In this document: piece by piece, positions 23,846 to 36,430 of the stretch
How positions within the stretch are numbered: the first letter of the stretch is position 1
How the letters are laid out: each line of letters starts with the position of its first letter
Origin: Ceriagrion tenellum
Taxonomy: Eukaryota; Arthropoda; Insecta; Odonata; Coenagrionidae
Assembly: GCA_963169105.1 (NCBI GenBank)
Contig: OY720642.1
Location: forward strand, 16,486,965-16,550,964
DNA length: 64,000 nucleotides
Reading direction: 5' to 3'
The notes under the pieces: model-generated
What the model was told of the DNA's origin: nothing
Database searches by the model: none
What the model saw: only the letters and a program-made list of their open reading frames with translations
Program-made: the position numbers and the translations under genes

Positions 23846-24239
23846 ATATGTTCGGGCTTAAACATGCAATCCCTAATGATGACAGGAAAGAAAAGTTATT
23901 CTAAAAAATGTTTCCGTTCTCTTAACGTTCAATCGTATCATTCCTAGCAAATTTTCTTTTAAAGGGACGCTCTTTGAAGTGATATCTCACAATCCAATTG
24001 GATCCGAAACTTTTCCACGAGAATGTTGCAACGAAGTGTGGTATTTCACATTGACAAAATCTTTGATTTAGAGCAATTTATTCATTGCCATGTTGATGTG
24101 TAAGCCAGTACTCTACCATGTCATCTATTTTTTAGGCAAATTTTAAGAATTTAAGATGCATGAAAGAGTGTCAGCGTCATAATAGTGCTAATAGAGCTTC
24201 ATGTTCCTTAAAAACTACTTGAGAGTTATTATAAAATTC
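23846..24239. other. No recognised feature
   Basis: AT-rich spacer between two LINE relics. Confidence 0.35.
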
Positions 24240-24800
24240 CAATATAGTATCCACTATGAGGACATTAGGAGGAGAATATGGCTAGCGCAGAAAATGTTTA
24301 CTAACAGAAGGAAGTTGATGACGGGGATCTTGGGTAAAGATAGAAGGACGAGACAAGTGTAGAGCTTGACTTGGAGGGTCATGCTGTATGGGGCAGAAAC
24401 GTAGTCTCAGAGAGAAGACGACGAGACTAGACTGTATACGTTCGAGATGTGGGTGTGGAGAAGGTGTGTTGGGCGGAAAGGGTGATAAACTATATATTGC
24501 TAGATAAACTAAAGAGCTAGGTATAATAAGTGAGGAAAGGAAACTTATAGATAAGGGAATATAATCGTATCAGGCTAGACTTGGCGGCTCAATAGCTTTT
24601 ATGGATGAGATTGGGAAGGGGCTAAGTAGATGGTTGAAGGGGGTAATGTGGGGCGAAGGATTACTTAAGGATGTAATAGAGGGGACGACATTTGATTAAC
24701 GGAGAAGGGGAAGAAAGAGAATACGTTATATGAACGAAATAAAGAGGAGTAAGAAGTAATTGGAGATAAAACTAAAGAAATATTGATACACAGGACCCTG
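24240..24800 (+). mobile_element. RTE-type LINE ORF2 relic, second family
   Basis: Frame-shifted plus-strand readings include DIRRRIWLAQKMFTNRRKLM, WRVMLYGAET and RLYTFEMWVWRR, then a final GRKRIRYMNEIKRS-like segment. This is the region after the reverse transcriptase in RTE endonuclease-reverse transcriptases. Several stops show it is long dead. Confidence 0.75.
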
Positions 24801-24955
24801 AAAATGTAAAAATCTTGAGGATTTTAACATATTTATCTTCACGTAAACCTACCTAAAGCGGTAGATAATAAAAATTATCTATTATGACAAAATAATAAAC
24901 TCGCACTAACTACCCAAAATGGGGAAGTCATACGAAAATTTCATGGTATTAGCAC

Positions 24956-25517
24956 TTAAGGTAGTCCGAGCGAGATAGTTCTCTAGTCATAATAGAGATC
25001 ATATTCGAATTATACATTTTAAATTCACCAGCTGTAGGAGACATCAATTAAATATTTCATTATTAATCGTTCAAAAATATAGTTTTATATGACAGAAATT
25101 GTAAGTGTATAAATGATAATATCTAAATAAGTCTTTAACTTGACTCATTTTTTTCGCGCGGTACATTTGAAACTCCTTCAAAACGGAAGTTTTTTTTGTG
25201 ATACCCAAAAACCTACTGCGGTGACAATATGATTAATTTTCATAAATAGTTGAGAAAACATATGAACTGCACGCGGTTAGTTTTTATACGACATCCAAGT
25301 GTTAGAAATTCCTCATTTTTTAAACAGTCTCTCCGGAGTGCATACATGTATCATTTCCCTTGTTAAAGGGCTGGTATTTTTTGGCAAATATCTCCGAAAG
25401 TAATGTGGTAAGAGGTTGAATTTTTGGTGCCATTAGAAAGGAGAGATGTTTTTCTTTATAATGAGACCAAATTCCTTGATACATAAGTAAAATGATATTT
25501 CGCTCTAACTACCTTAA
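24956..25517 (-). mobile_element. TTAA MITE copy 5
   Basis: Complete, 562 bp, with TTAAGGTAGTCCGAGCGAGA at left and CGCTCTAACTACCTTAA at right. Confidence 0.93.
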
Positions 25518-26115
25518 GTCCTCAAATATTCAGCAACACTATCGGATATTGGAGCCGTCCCCTGCGGAATGCAAGCCTTTCGGCCTTCCGAGCGGTGCCT
25601 TAGGGGACAGAGACCTCATCTCCTCTCTTTATTTTGCTCCCTCCTTCCTTCCTTCGCCATTTCCCTTTTTACCTCCGCTTCATCATGGCCTCTCTCTCCC
25701 TCTTCGCAGTCTTCGCCGGGCGGGCCCTTTAAAAACCACAAGGGCACAAGGGCGGAGGGCTAATGAGAGCAAGCTAACGCGGGAACACATTGCCTCCTCA
25801 GCGCCGGTCTTCATTCCTTATTCAAAAGCGAAAGCCAAACATTTGCGAAAAAGAATCCCTCCCCCTCTTTCATTCCCCTTCACCCGTCCTACCCCCCCCC
25901 CCCTTCCCCTTTGCCTCCCCGCTCCAGCGTCCCTCATCACAGGTGACGCCCTGAGCCGTGGATTTTTGGCGGCACGGCGGCGAGTGAAAATTTTCGTTTC
26001 TGCTATCGGGCGTATTCATCATCGTTGCCTTGTAAACGAAATTTAGGCAACAACAAATTTTTGAGCGAGCCTTGACATAATTCATTATTATCGCGAGATA
26101 AAAGCGTTCGTTCGG
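25518..26115. other. CpG-bearing island with homeobox-like AT motifs at its edge
   Basis: Pyrimidine-rich sequence is followed by a CpG-rich part (25940-26110) containing GGCGGCACGGCGGCG, TAATTCATTATTA and CGCGAGATAAAAG. The 184-codon plus-strand frame starts inside the adjacent MITE and is proline/serine/leucine-rich with no domain, so I do not call it a gene. AGGTGGCGC near 26136 matches the core of fly CTCF sites. Confidence 0.4.
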
Positions 26116-26226
26116 TAAATGGGAAAGCTACTTGAGGTGGCGCTGACCTATATGTGAGTTAAAACTAAAATACTAACGTACACTAATAAATTCAGGCTTG
26201 ACTTTGTGGAACTTCTCCATATCGGA

Positions 26227-26362
26227 AATCAAAATATTCAAGTTATGTGTTATCATCATTATTATTCAAGTAATGTGGCAAGTAATGTGGTTTTAACATT
26301 ATTATTCAAAATATTCAAGTAATGTGTTATCATCATTATTATTCAAGTATTGTGTCATTACT
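26227..26362. repeat. Tandem duplication, about 77-bp period
   Basis: The segment from CAAAATATTCAAGT to ATTATTATTCAAGT occurs at about 26230 and again at 26307 with few changes. Confidence 0.85.
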
Positions 26363-26439
26363 TGAATTTTGATGTTTGATTTTGATTTGGATGATGCTAA
26401 TGTAATAAGTTACCGAATTAAAACCAAAATACAGATGCA

Positions 26440-26720
26440 AAATATGTAAATTATTCCACAAATGCATTTTTAATAGCGGCATTTTCCCAGCTGTAGGAAC
26501 CGATTGCAGCGCCTGTGGCGTGAAACTACCGAATTCTGACTTAAATAACAGTATTATTTCGCTAATGACTTTTTTACAAATACGGGGTGAGATTCATATA
26601 GTATTTTTTATTCGATTTCCCAGGAATTTTTCACTTATCATAAACAGTTTTCATAAGAAGCTTTTTTCTTCTTACTCGTTCTAACTGAAGTTTTTCCGCT
26701 ATATTCCGAGCGACCTCCAT
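26440..26720 (+). repeat. Old dispersed repeat R, copy 1
   Basis: It aligns with 48310-48585 through GAACCGATTGCAGCG versus GAAGCCGACTGCAGCG, followed by similarly spaced TTTCGCTAATGAC and GATTCATATAGT segments. Divergence is high. No ends or coding frame are defined. Confidence 0.6.
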
Positions 26721-28239
26721 AGAGTCATATTCAAATTTCCACTTTCAAGGCGAAATTACATTAAAATAAGACTGGGAGAACCTAGTCTATTCATCTCCGT
26801 CTATAAAATACACAATAAAGATATCACATTTAATTTTTCAGATTTTTTAAAAATAAGGCCGTTTTCGAACTTGGCAAATCGAGCAATCTTCCCTTGGAAC
26901 CTAGAACTCATTGGGCAGATATGACGTCAAATTCAAGTGACCGTAGACACCATATTGTCTAGATACTTAGTCAAGAAACCAAGTAAATGAAAAAGCAGAC
27001 ATGTTATGCTTACTATGCATTAAGTTAGAATTCGGGGTGTGACAGTATGGGCTTGTATGGAAAACAGAAGTGAAGAAACTTTCGAATGGATATAATTTTA
27101 TCATTACTCCGTATATTTGTGTGATGTTTATTGATTATCGCTATATATTTTAAGGCTTTTCAAAGATGAATATACTGATAAAAGATTTGGTACCTAATAG
27201 TTGTGAATAATCCATATATTGTAGATGTTCCGTCGTTGTTTACTTCATGGAACCTACAAATTCTGTTTTCCTTGCTCTGAAAGGAAAAAATAATCTCGTG
27301 GAAAGAATTATATTCCAATGGAAAGTACTCGCAGGTAGCCATAATTTCATTGGCAGCATTATTTTTAGCTAACGAACATCATAATTGTTAATAACGTTGA
27401 GCATTGGAAAGGTTTTCACTGCATTCATGAAAGAAGGGGGATAATAAACCATTAGAGTAAATATCATTTGTTTTCAACTTGATTATCTTAGTTACAACGC
27501 GCGTATTTTACCAGTCAACAGTCGAAGATCATAGGTAGTTTGTTCGGAGTGTAATACATTAATATATATTTACGTGTTTTTTCATAAAGGCAAAAAATAT
27601 TATAATGCCTTTCTGTGCATGAAGACATTGACTGTGGTGAAATACAGTGAGCGATATGTCGTCCACTTTAGCAGCCCCTAATAATCGAAGCATAATAGAT
27701 ATTCACCATATTATGATATACGAGAATTATAATATTCATAAGCATTAGCTTTAAAAATTATATTCCCTATTTATTTTCACATGAGGATGGGAAGCATTTA
27801 AAGAAGTAACTGACTTCAATCAAAAATTATGGACACGAATGGCGCTTTTCGTTTGTTTTACGAGATGAAGGCCGCATGCTGTCTCTTCCATACGTTCCGT
27901 AGAACGGATACGATAGTGTCATGTAAGGATTCCACTCTGTCTGCCTAGGAATCAAGATAACTTGATAGCAAATTAACTATCCGTTTTCCAAGTTCGAAAA
28001 CGGCCTAAGTACCCCTGAGACCAGAGCCATTACAGGTGGCTGCATTTAAGGGAACTAACGTTAGTTGCACTGCCATTACACTTTGACAAAGTCATGAGAG
28101 ATTCTTTAAGAATTTGCAATTTTTTGTGCTTTAATTATGAGTTTCTGTCATTTTTCCGCCCAAAAAAATATAAAAACGGCAACTCTATTGGTGAAAAAGA
28201 GAAAAAAATAATGATTAGATTTTAAGCATCTCGTAAAAG
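26721..28239. other. AT-rich stretch, nothing recognised
   Basis: TTTTCGAACTTGGCAAA near 26.86 kb and TTTTCCAAGTTCGAAAACGG near 28.0 kb contain matching inverted segments about 1.1 kb apart. They may be the ends of a decayed DNA element, but nothing between supports this. Confidence 0.3.
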
Positions 28240-28700
28240 ATGATCCGCTTCGCTCAAAAGTCAAGACTCGTTTGAATAGACAAGCTCTTTATTCGAAAAA
28301 AGCCCTCGAAAACGGAAAAGGATGAAGCGATCCGAGGAAACGCGGAGAAGGCTGCGAGAGTTTCGCTGGATTCGCGAGCAAACGAAGATCCCCCCGGGGA
28401 GGTTTCAGAATGATTCCACCGCTCAACCATCGCACATCCACTCGGATTGGCTGTCTTTGAATTTGGAAAAACTCTTTTTGAGTTTTCAATAGGGTTTCAG
28501 TATGGCGCAGGTTGACTGGTAAATTATCTACATATTGCAACAGCTCAGTTTTCGTTGATTTCGATTATAGTCAGTTTCGGTATTCATTGGTTGCTTCAAA
28601 TTTCGTCGGCGAGCCCACGTGACCTCGCTGCTAATTTGGCGAAAAAGGAAGGCGACATACGCGCTCGCCTGCTCAGTGTGGCGTTCTTTCTCGTAATGTT
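28240..28700. other. CpG-bearing unique-looking segment
   Basis: The segment has CpG-rich parts (GATCCGAGGAAACGCGGAG and CGACATACGCGCTCGC) with no match to the repeats of the window. No convincing coding frame is seen. It is a candidate host regulatory sequence. Confidence 0.35.
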
Positions 28701-30904
28701 ACCCCGGCAGAAACAGACCTCTTAGAATAGCTTTCTTATGCGACTTGGGACAATGACTCTGAAGCTGGTAGTATGGCCAAAATACGAAGCAGGAAAGTGA
28801 CCCTAGATAGTGGCTAATATATCTAAGATCCTTAGGGAGGGGGATTACCTATCCAACCATTATATACACACACTTCTCTCCCCTATTTGCTGTCTTCCAT
28901 ACATTTTTGCTCATTTTATGCTAATTTCTTACTGTTTTTAGCATACAAATTAGGTCATTAGGTCATTCAACCCTGACGAGGTCTCCCGCAAAGGTAAAGA
29001 AGCGTTGGCTCGGTAAATTCCGGACGCGGGTTACCCAAAAACACATCGGTGCTTGATATTAAACGCTATATTTATTATCTGTAATTTTTTTGTCATTATC
29101 TTGAGAGTCAAGAACGAATGAAGTGAATATGAATTGATTCATAAGGAAATAATCGCCTCAGTTTTGGTCGGTTTCGGATTTCGCCGTTCGTTTTCGGACG
29201 AATAATCCACTAAAACCGAGGTATCTCTATATTTAAATGGAATTTTTCCTTCAACGGGAAATGTTACTATTCAAATATTTGAGTTGATAATTAGGTTTGA
29301 TGAGCAAAGAAAACTCTTGATCGGATAACAAAGCTCTTTGGTGGTCAATTTTATGCTGAAGTTTTCGACGTCCTACAAGCTGTAACAAAACGACTATTCA
29401 GAGGTCCGGGAAATCAGTTAAATCGGAAATAATATTAAATTAAAATTCAAAACCATTGACCAACAATAAGAAACTACAAACGCATGAGAAAATGAATATT
29501 TACACCCCGGAACTAGAAACGCTTTAAAAATATTAAACAGTTAACAATACGAAACTAAGGACGCCAAACAAGATAATCAACAACGGGGAGATAGCATAAT
29601 GGTGAGAAAAGGGAGCGGACGTGCCGGGTGATAGAGAGGCGAAAACCGGGAAAAAACTGTGCAAAGTGGTACATAGAGATACAAAACAAAGAATAAGACC
29701 ACAGAACTTCAGGTGAAGGAGAGAAAAAGGAAGGAATATAGCTGACCGACAGCGGAGGGGCAAAGCTGGTCCTCACGCACGGAGCCAGGAAACCCGGAAG
29801 GATAAGTGAAACTTCGACTAGTGGTAAAAAAAATTAATTGAAAATAACAGAACTCTCACGCCCAAATAACCGTCTAAGCTCACAAGGAAAGACTCTTGAT
29901 CAATTTCAGTGTTGTGGCATTACAGTGTGTCATTTATTGATACCAAAACGTATTAAATCGTGTAACGCATAAATCATTTTAAATTAAGCATTGCAGTTTA
30001 TCAACATTTATTGTGTAATATCTGGATTTAAAAACGAGACTCCTCTTCCAATGCGACGCAAATTGGAAGTAATTTTTGAGAATGAAAGTCGTATCGTGTA
30101 CGATGATGGATTGAGTGTGCCATACGCGCATTACCTAAACACCTGTGCTAGTCGGTTATAAATCTAGCAGACAGTTTTTAAAAGGCCTCTAAAGGGTTTA
30201 TATTTTACTGAAAAAATCGCCAGAGGTTCAGATTTCGCCTTAATCATTATGAATTGTTCCCATAATTTGACTTTGCCACAAAATTCTCATTAAAATGCAT
30301 TCCATTCGCGTTATTGCAAACCTCTCGCCTTTTCATTTCTTCCTCGACCTTTATTGAAACTTTTAAAAAACAAGAAAGTAGGTATTTCATTTTATCAGAT
30401 TTTATCGGAGATTAGGTATATCCTATTACATCGGTGGCCAGGAAAAATGGAAGCATTTGGTCGGCGAAGCGGAAATATTAATGTGGAGGTCGACAAAATG
30501 GATACAATTAACTCAAGGAAGGTTAAAGCGTCATTTCGATATGGAAACAGTCTGAGTGTTACTAAGCGATAACGAAGAAGATCGTAGCACTTGATAAGCC
30601 TGTGCAGTCATTTAATTAGTGCAATTCTTAAATAGCAAACGGTTCGCGTGAGGGTAAGCACACAGAGAGAGAGAGAACACGCTAAGTGAGCGAATATCGC
30701 CGTACCGGTCCTTTTATTCCCATTACAAATAGCATTAATTATATCAGTTTTATACGAATGGAGCGGAATAGCTGACCTCAGATTGTGGTTTAACCTAAAT
30801 ATTTATTCCAGACCCATTATTTTACATTTCTTTAGTTATAAAAGTTACCGTTTGCTTTCATAGTATTTTCCTGAAATAATTTCAAATTAAATTTAACTAC
30901 AATT
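28701..30904. other. Unassigned sequence with one weak cassette
   Basis: At 28972-29020, CCCTGACGAGGTCTCCCGCAA is followed by AAGG and resembles the CTGANGA-stem-GAAA cassettes, though without a clean hairpin. ACAGAGAGAGAGAGAAC lies at 30661. No gene is recognised. Confidence 0.35.
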
Positions 30905-31440
30905 TGAGTGAGATTTTTCGTAGTCATTTAATTTGGAATTTTTACTTCAGTATCTGTAATTAATATTAAGTCAATATATTCATATAAATGGCACAACAAT
31001 ATAGCCTTGTGCAACCGAAATTCGCAGTATTTAAATGAAAATATTTTTAAATCTTCAACGTGGCTCATTTTTATCTAGGCATACGGTGAAAATACCTTCA
31101 CAGCAGAAGCTTTGATGTCATTCTGTTGAAATAACTGCAGTGATTAATTAATTTTATGGCAAAACTAGTCAATAAAACTAAAATATACATTATTAAATTT
31201 CTAACGAGATCTACGCGTTAGAAATACAATGAATACGATAATTTATTTTTAAATTAAGTTTCTCGGGAGTGCCTATGCGTAACAACTCCAATGGAAAAAT
31301 GGCTTCGGTTTTCGGCAAATATTTCGATAGGTATTGCAATAAATATTTGGCTATTGTTCAAATGGTGAGACATTTCTCTCATTAAAGAGACTAAATTCAT
31401 TGGATTTGAGGTGAAATGTTATCTCGCTCAAACCACCATA
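30905..31440 (-). mobile_element. Ancient copy of the TTAA MITE
   Basis: The order of interior segments is kept but heavily diverged: AATATAGCCTTGTGCAACCG, then a TCTCGGGAGTGCCTATGCGT segment, then GAGACTAAATTCATTGGATT. It ends with TTATCTCGCTCAAACCACCAT, the decayed inverted terminus. It shows the family was active over a long period. Confidence 0.75.
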
Positions 31441-31689
31441 CCTATACTTTCATCCTACGGGTGTGTACAAATATGTAAAATAAAAGGTGTACAAGAGAAT
31501 AAGGGGGTAATTCACACGTTATGAAAAACTCGTCAAAATTAATTTCACGTTAATATAAGATGGCTATAAGCTCAACAATAACAACTCGTTGACTAGATAC
31601 GTTGCGTTATTTCACTCGCTATCACCATCCGTGATTGGTTTGCGGAGACTTCGACCGCTCCATCAGACGACCAATTTATTCCTTCATTA
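31441..31689. other. Unassigned, with one weak CTGATGG cassette
   Basis: On the minus strand near 31630-31672, CGTCTGATGGAG, CGGTCGAAG and CCGCAAACC follow the cassette order loosely. Confidence 0.3.
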
Positions 31690-32149
31690 ATGGCCGGTTG
31701 CAAGAAAATTTAGTTATGGAATCAATAGTTATGAGATCCATAAAGTTATAGAACTCATAAATATATTCGGGTTGCATGAACACATCTATTAGTTACTTAG
31801 CTTATTTACCAATAATAGTTAATGGCCTCGAATATTTGATCAGATCTTCCACCGCCGGATAAAAGTTATGAAAGTTTAGTCTATGAATAATTGATAATGC
31901 ACATTATAATACGTCAGTAAGAGTAAACAAACTGGTCACTTGTCCCAAAACAACTCTTTAATCAAGTATTAAGACTCCAAGCGGTTCATTGCGCATCCGC
32001 CATCTTGGCTACTTACGGAACTCCATGCCATAAGTTATGAGACCAATGAATTTATTGAATGTTTGTGCAACACTTATTGAATGGTTGCCATGGCTTATGG
32101 GTCCCATAACTTTATGGAATACATATGTTACGTTCCTGCAACTGGCCAT
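31690..32149 (+). mobile_element. 460-bp MITE (family H), copy 1
   Basis: The ends ATGGCCGGTTGCAAGAA and TTCCTGCAACTGGCCAT are inverted repeats. The interior contains GGAATCAATAGTTATGAGAT and the strongly conserved TCCAAGCGGTTCATTGCGC with CCGCCATCTTGGC. There is no transposase. Three further copies lie at 46.3-47.8 kb. Target duplication is unclear, perhaps TTA/TAA. Confidence 0.9.
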
Positions 32150-32979
32150 AAGACGATTGTTATTCATGTACAGATGCGCGAAAATTTGCACACGAGTACT
32201 TATAATATGCATATATAAAAGTGAAAAAATTGCATGTCACCGGTTTGGTCTTTTGGAAATTCAATGCTATTTCAGCGCTCAGCCCTGTGGCACTTTGCAC
32301 ATATTTTAAAATGACTCTATTTCATAAGTACGGATTTTATCCAAAACGCGAAATGATACGTTTCATAATATTAAAATAGTGACTAAAAATTTTCAATAGG
32401 GATCATGCTAACATGCTACCAAGCCATAAAGCATGTATTCACGTATTATTTTCGTTTAAATGTCGAATTTCACGCCTTAAATCTAAGTCATGACAATGCT
32501 GTAATTACGGTGAAATATTTAAAATAGAAATCTTGCATCATTTATCTTGCTACATGCATGGAGATTTCCTCGAATGGAAAGATGAATTTGAGTAAAATGC
32601 GGCCCAAGAATTGTTCCGACTTGCTTGAAATGATATTAAATTATGCGCCCGTCACGAGAATCACAATTAGCAGGGCAACCAACTTAACACCACCTTTATT
32701 CACATCCTCATAATTTGCCTAATCTCATTATTCCATTTGGCATTAGAATTAATCATAAAAAATTAAGGTCGTCCTTTGAGCTTTAAAACACAAAGAAGGC
32801 AAAAAATAAGATATAGGAAAGGATAAAAGGTGCCGTAGGGGCACGTGAAAAAATGGATTACATTGCAGATCTTTCAGGACAAATCAGCCTCACAAGCAGA
32901 GAAGGATAAATACGAGTACCAATCAAATGAACTGAAGCGAAGGAATCTGGGAGAGTAAACTATTGACATCAGGAAAGTT
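32150..32979. other. No recognised feature
   Basis: AT-rich sequence; short frames at its left edge are extensions through the MITE. Confidence 0.4.
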
Positions 32980-33774
32980 TTAAGGTAGTTTGAGCGAAAT
33001 ATCATTTTACCTATAAATCAATGAATTTGGTCTCATTTTATAGAAAAGTATCTCACCCTTCTAATGACACCATAAATTCAACCCCTTACCCCATTGCTTT
33101 TGGAGTTATTTTCGAAAATATACCAGCCCTTTTACATGGGAAATGGTACGTGTATGCACTCCAGAGAGACATTATGTACAAAATGAGGAATTTATAACAC
33201 GTAGATGCCGTAAAAAAACTAACAGCGTGTAATTTCTTTGAAGGCTTCCGCGACTCATATACTTGTTAATATTGGTGGTTTCAGGTATTCTCATCATTTT
33301 AGTTTTTCTGACTACAGTTTCTTCCCTCTTCCTGGCGGCGCCTTCAGGTCCGTTGGACATTTTGTAATTATTGTTACAAATTATTGCTATTTACAAATGT
33401 CCAACGGATCTGAAGACGCCCCGTAGTCAGAAAAACTAAACACGCGACGAGAATATCTGAAAACAGCAATATTAACAGCGTGTAGTTTGTATGCTTTCTC
33501 AACTATATTTGAAAAATATTCATATTGTCACCGCAGTAAATTCTTGGGGATCACAATAAACTTTCCGTTTTGAAGGAGTTTCAAACGCACCGCACCGACT
33601 TATTTAGATATTTTCATTTAATTACTTACCATTTCTGTCAAATAAAACTATATTATTGCACCATTAGTAATGCAATATTTGATTCATGTGTCCTACAGCT
33701 GGTGAAATTAAAACGTATAGTTCGAAAATTGTCTCTATTATGACTAGGGAACTATCTCGCTCGGACTACCTTAA
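32980..33774 (+). mobile_element. TTAA MITE copy 6, carrying an insertion
   Basis: Complete ends (TTAAGGTAGTTTGAGCGAAA and CTCGCTCGGACTACCTTAA) with TTAA on both sides. Its 795 bp exceed the normal length because foldback 4 (33232-33472) is inserted. Confidence 0.93.
33232..33472. mobile_element. Foldback 4, inserted in the MITE with 12-bp target duplication
   Basis: TAACAGCGTGTA lies on both sides (33220-33231 and 33473-33484), while other MITE copies have it once. The 241-bp insert is largely a palindrome around a centre of TTGTAATTATTGTTACAAAT type. Its arms carry GTCCAACGGA, CTGAAG, GTAGTCAGAAAAACTAAA, then ACGAGAATATCTGAAAAC on the right and its mirror on the left, ending near AATATTAAC. 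The GACGAG...CTGAAAAC order again recalls the hairpin-GAAAC cassettes. About 40 bp at the left edge is not mirrored. Confidence 0.88.
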
Positions 33775-34732
33775 CCGATACCATTTGCTGCAGTCGATGC
33801 AATATGGATAATGGTTGGTGCCATTAGGAAAGGATTTGAACGAATGGTAAGGCTTTTTTCTTCATAGGCTTCAAGGTATGTCAATTGCGATGAATGATAC
33901 AAACTAAAGAAGAGAGAGTGAGACAGACGGAGATTGAGTTAATTCGGAGGAAACAACTTTCAGAAAAATTAACGGAATTGAAGGCATTTCATTGCTAAAC
34001 TCTACACGAAATGTAGAATTCCTTCCACTGTAATGCCTACAATGCCTCGGAACACATTTGAATGAAACTTTGGATACGATTACTGGCAAGTAACATGAAT
34101 AGACAACATGAAAAAATTGCATGTTACCGATTGATTATTTTATTTTTTAGCAATGAAACACGTTGCCTCGTGGCACTTGACATATTTGTGATAATTCGAT
34201 TCTATTTGTATGGATGGCATTATCGCCAACAAATATCAAGGTGTTATTCCGGGTAAAAAAGGCGAATTTTCATATGATTTTCGCTTAAATTTCTAATTTC
34301 GCGCCGCGAACTCAAGTCTCATCTATGGAATGACAACATTTTCAAAAGATAATTATTGCATGACTTCTATACCTTCATGTACGGTCTTTTTGCACTGTAC
34401 ACAAGGATGTACTAAAGTTAAAAGCGATCCAGGAAGCATTTATCGGCTTTCTTGAAAAGTTATTAAAATGTGCACTCGATGACTCACGATTACCACTCCC
34501 GACACCCTTAAGGGTTCCGACGGGAAGTGGGCACAGGGGTTGCCTCTTAAAATGCGATTCCATTGCATACGTTCGAGCAAGAGTTTTCCGTAGTCATATC
34601 GGAGAACATATTCAAATTTAATTTTTCCAGTTTCCAAACCATTGCATGGACACATGACGGTTCGAAGTCACTCTAGCGGGAGCTTATACATCAAGGTATT
34701 GCATTCCCAATGAAAAACTCATTTCGCTAGAC
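33775..34732. other. No recognised feature
   Basis: AT-rich; overlapping opposite-strand frames carry no motif. Confidence 0.35.
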
Positions 34733-34796
34733 CGGGATTCAAACCCGGATCTCCCAATTGCCGGTCCGGAGTGTTAGCCAGTTTTAAACTATCAAT
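34733..34796 (-). mobile_element. tRNA-derived SINE head
   Basis: On the minus strand TAGTTTAAAACTGGCTAACA serves as the A-box side and GATCCGGGTTTGAATCCCGG as the B-box arm. It is the same head as those at 49.7-50.3 kb. The body is absent or unrecognisable. Confidence 0.7.
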
Positions 34797-35479
34797 CCCT
34801 AAACTGCGACGCTCGAAACCTGGATAAGTCTTGTCGACCTCGTAATAAATACTCTAGAATAGAATATCAGTAATCTGACATTTGCAAATCTAATATAAGA
34901 AGTGATTGTATGAAGTAATCAAAATGCAAAACACAGAGGAAAATGAATCTTTGGAAATCAAACGTGGTCGATCAATATCAAATTCAGCCCTCTTATGCTC
35001 CTCCGCACGTCTCAGACTCAAATACGTATACTATAAAAGACCAGAGGTGCCAGTCACTCTATTGTCCATTCAATTGTGAACATGCAGGGGAAATTACTCT
35101 AGTATCGCATTAGTTCCTTACTGGTGCAACACAGCACATCATTTCCTAGTCATTACATGTGCAAATGACATATTACACCGAAAAATCAAAGATATACATC
35201 AAGAAATGAATTTTCCATCAAAATTTTCGCAATTCGCCATTTTTCACACAACCACAACCACATTTCACAAAATTGAAAAGTTGTGTAACAAATAGTCAAT
35301 GAATCCAAGATTATTATCAATCTCCATTATCAAAACAATTATCTTTCACCTCTTATTCATCATCATCACAAAGAATTGGTGAATGAGAGTCCTCGTCCGA
35401 TCAGCCTGTTCCCTTCCAACTGAATGAAACTTGCAAAATAGGCCAAATCGGGTCAAGAAAGGCCTTGGAGTTATGAATA
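34797..35479. other. No recognised feature
   Basis: AT-rich spacer with no family match. Confidence 0.35.
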
Positions 35480-35832
35480 AATCCGTAATCCGCCACTGGA
35501 GCGTTAAGGTCTAGCTCTGAGGGGTCAAACAAAGGGTAGGGGAAACTTCATTCCTCTTCCAAAAGTGGAGGCAGAATTTGCGTCAGAGCAAGCCGACGTT
35601 TTTAGGAAACTTCTGACATTAATGACCACGGACCAGGATCAGTCGCTGCTTGCTCTGTGAGTCTTAGATGTTGAAGAACATATTTTGACTTTTAACGAGA
35701 CGGAATCAATGACAGGAGAGGCGTTCATCAAGCTTGTTTCGGACACTCAAGCTCATTTAAATTTCACCATAATCAATCTTGAGAGAAGGTGTTATGATGA
35801 TTGGGACAATACCTTTGGTGATAAAAAGGTAT
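35480..35832 (+). pseudogene. Decayed coding relic, unrecognised
   Basis: One plus-strand frame stays open for over 100 codons apart from a single TGA, ending with TAA near 35832. It reads KVEAEFASEQADVFRKLLTL and, after the stop, LDVEEHILTFNETESMTGEA and FIKLVSDTQAHLNF. The composition is protein-like rather than low-complexity, so I think it is the remains of a transposon or host coding segment. I recognise no family. Confidence 0.35.
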
Positions 35833-36430
35833 AAAAGCGAAGTTTATAGAGTCACAGCCACTTGCCATCCATTGTAGAAACCAAAATCTTAATTGGCAAT
35901 GAAGCAAACACAGCTAAACGTTCATGCTTACTGTAAGATAGTGTAACTTACGTAAATGGCGCCGGAGTAATCATCTGAAGTCCTTCCAAATACCGCAACC
36001 GATTCAAACAAAATATGTTATGATATGTTAAATATTATACTAAATTTTACATTTTACAACATTTTTCTCCAAATATCATTATAAAACTTTTTTTAATGTT
36101 TAAGATAGTTTCTTTCGTTTAATGAAAATTTTGAATGTGTTCAAATATTGTTGCTGTTTATTGTTCTTTACTCTTAAAAGTCCGTTATTCATAACCAAAC
36201 AAAATACAACTTGAAAATTTAAAAATGGTTAAAGGCAAAAATGGTACTTTGCAAAGATAGATGAAGCTGTAAAAAATCAGTCTTCGCTATCATTTTTCCT
36301 CGATAAATGCTTATGATGGAATTATCGACAGTGTTGCAATAATGTTGCTCGTAAATAACTTTTCAGGGAAAACGTGAAGAATATAATTCTCCTGGAGGAG
36401 ACACGTCCAATTAATTTAAGAACAGGGGAA
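35833..36430. other. AT-rich, nothing recognised
   Basis: No repeat or coding signal. Confidence 0.35.

Noticed and set aside
25492..26046. 184-codon plus-strand frame
   Set aside because: Starts inside a MITE end and then runs through a C-rich island; the product is Pro/Ser/Leu-rich with no motif.
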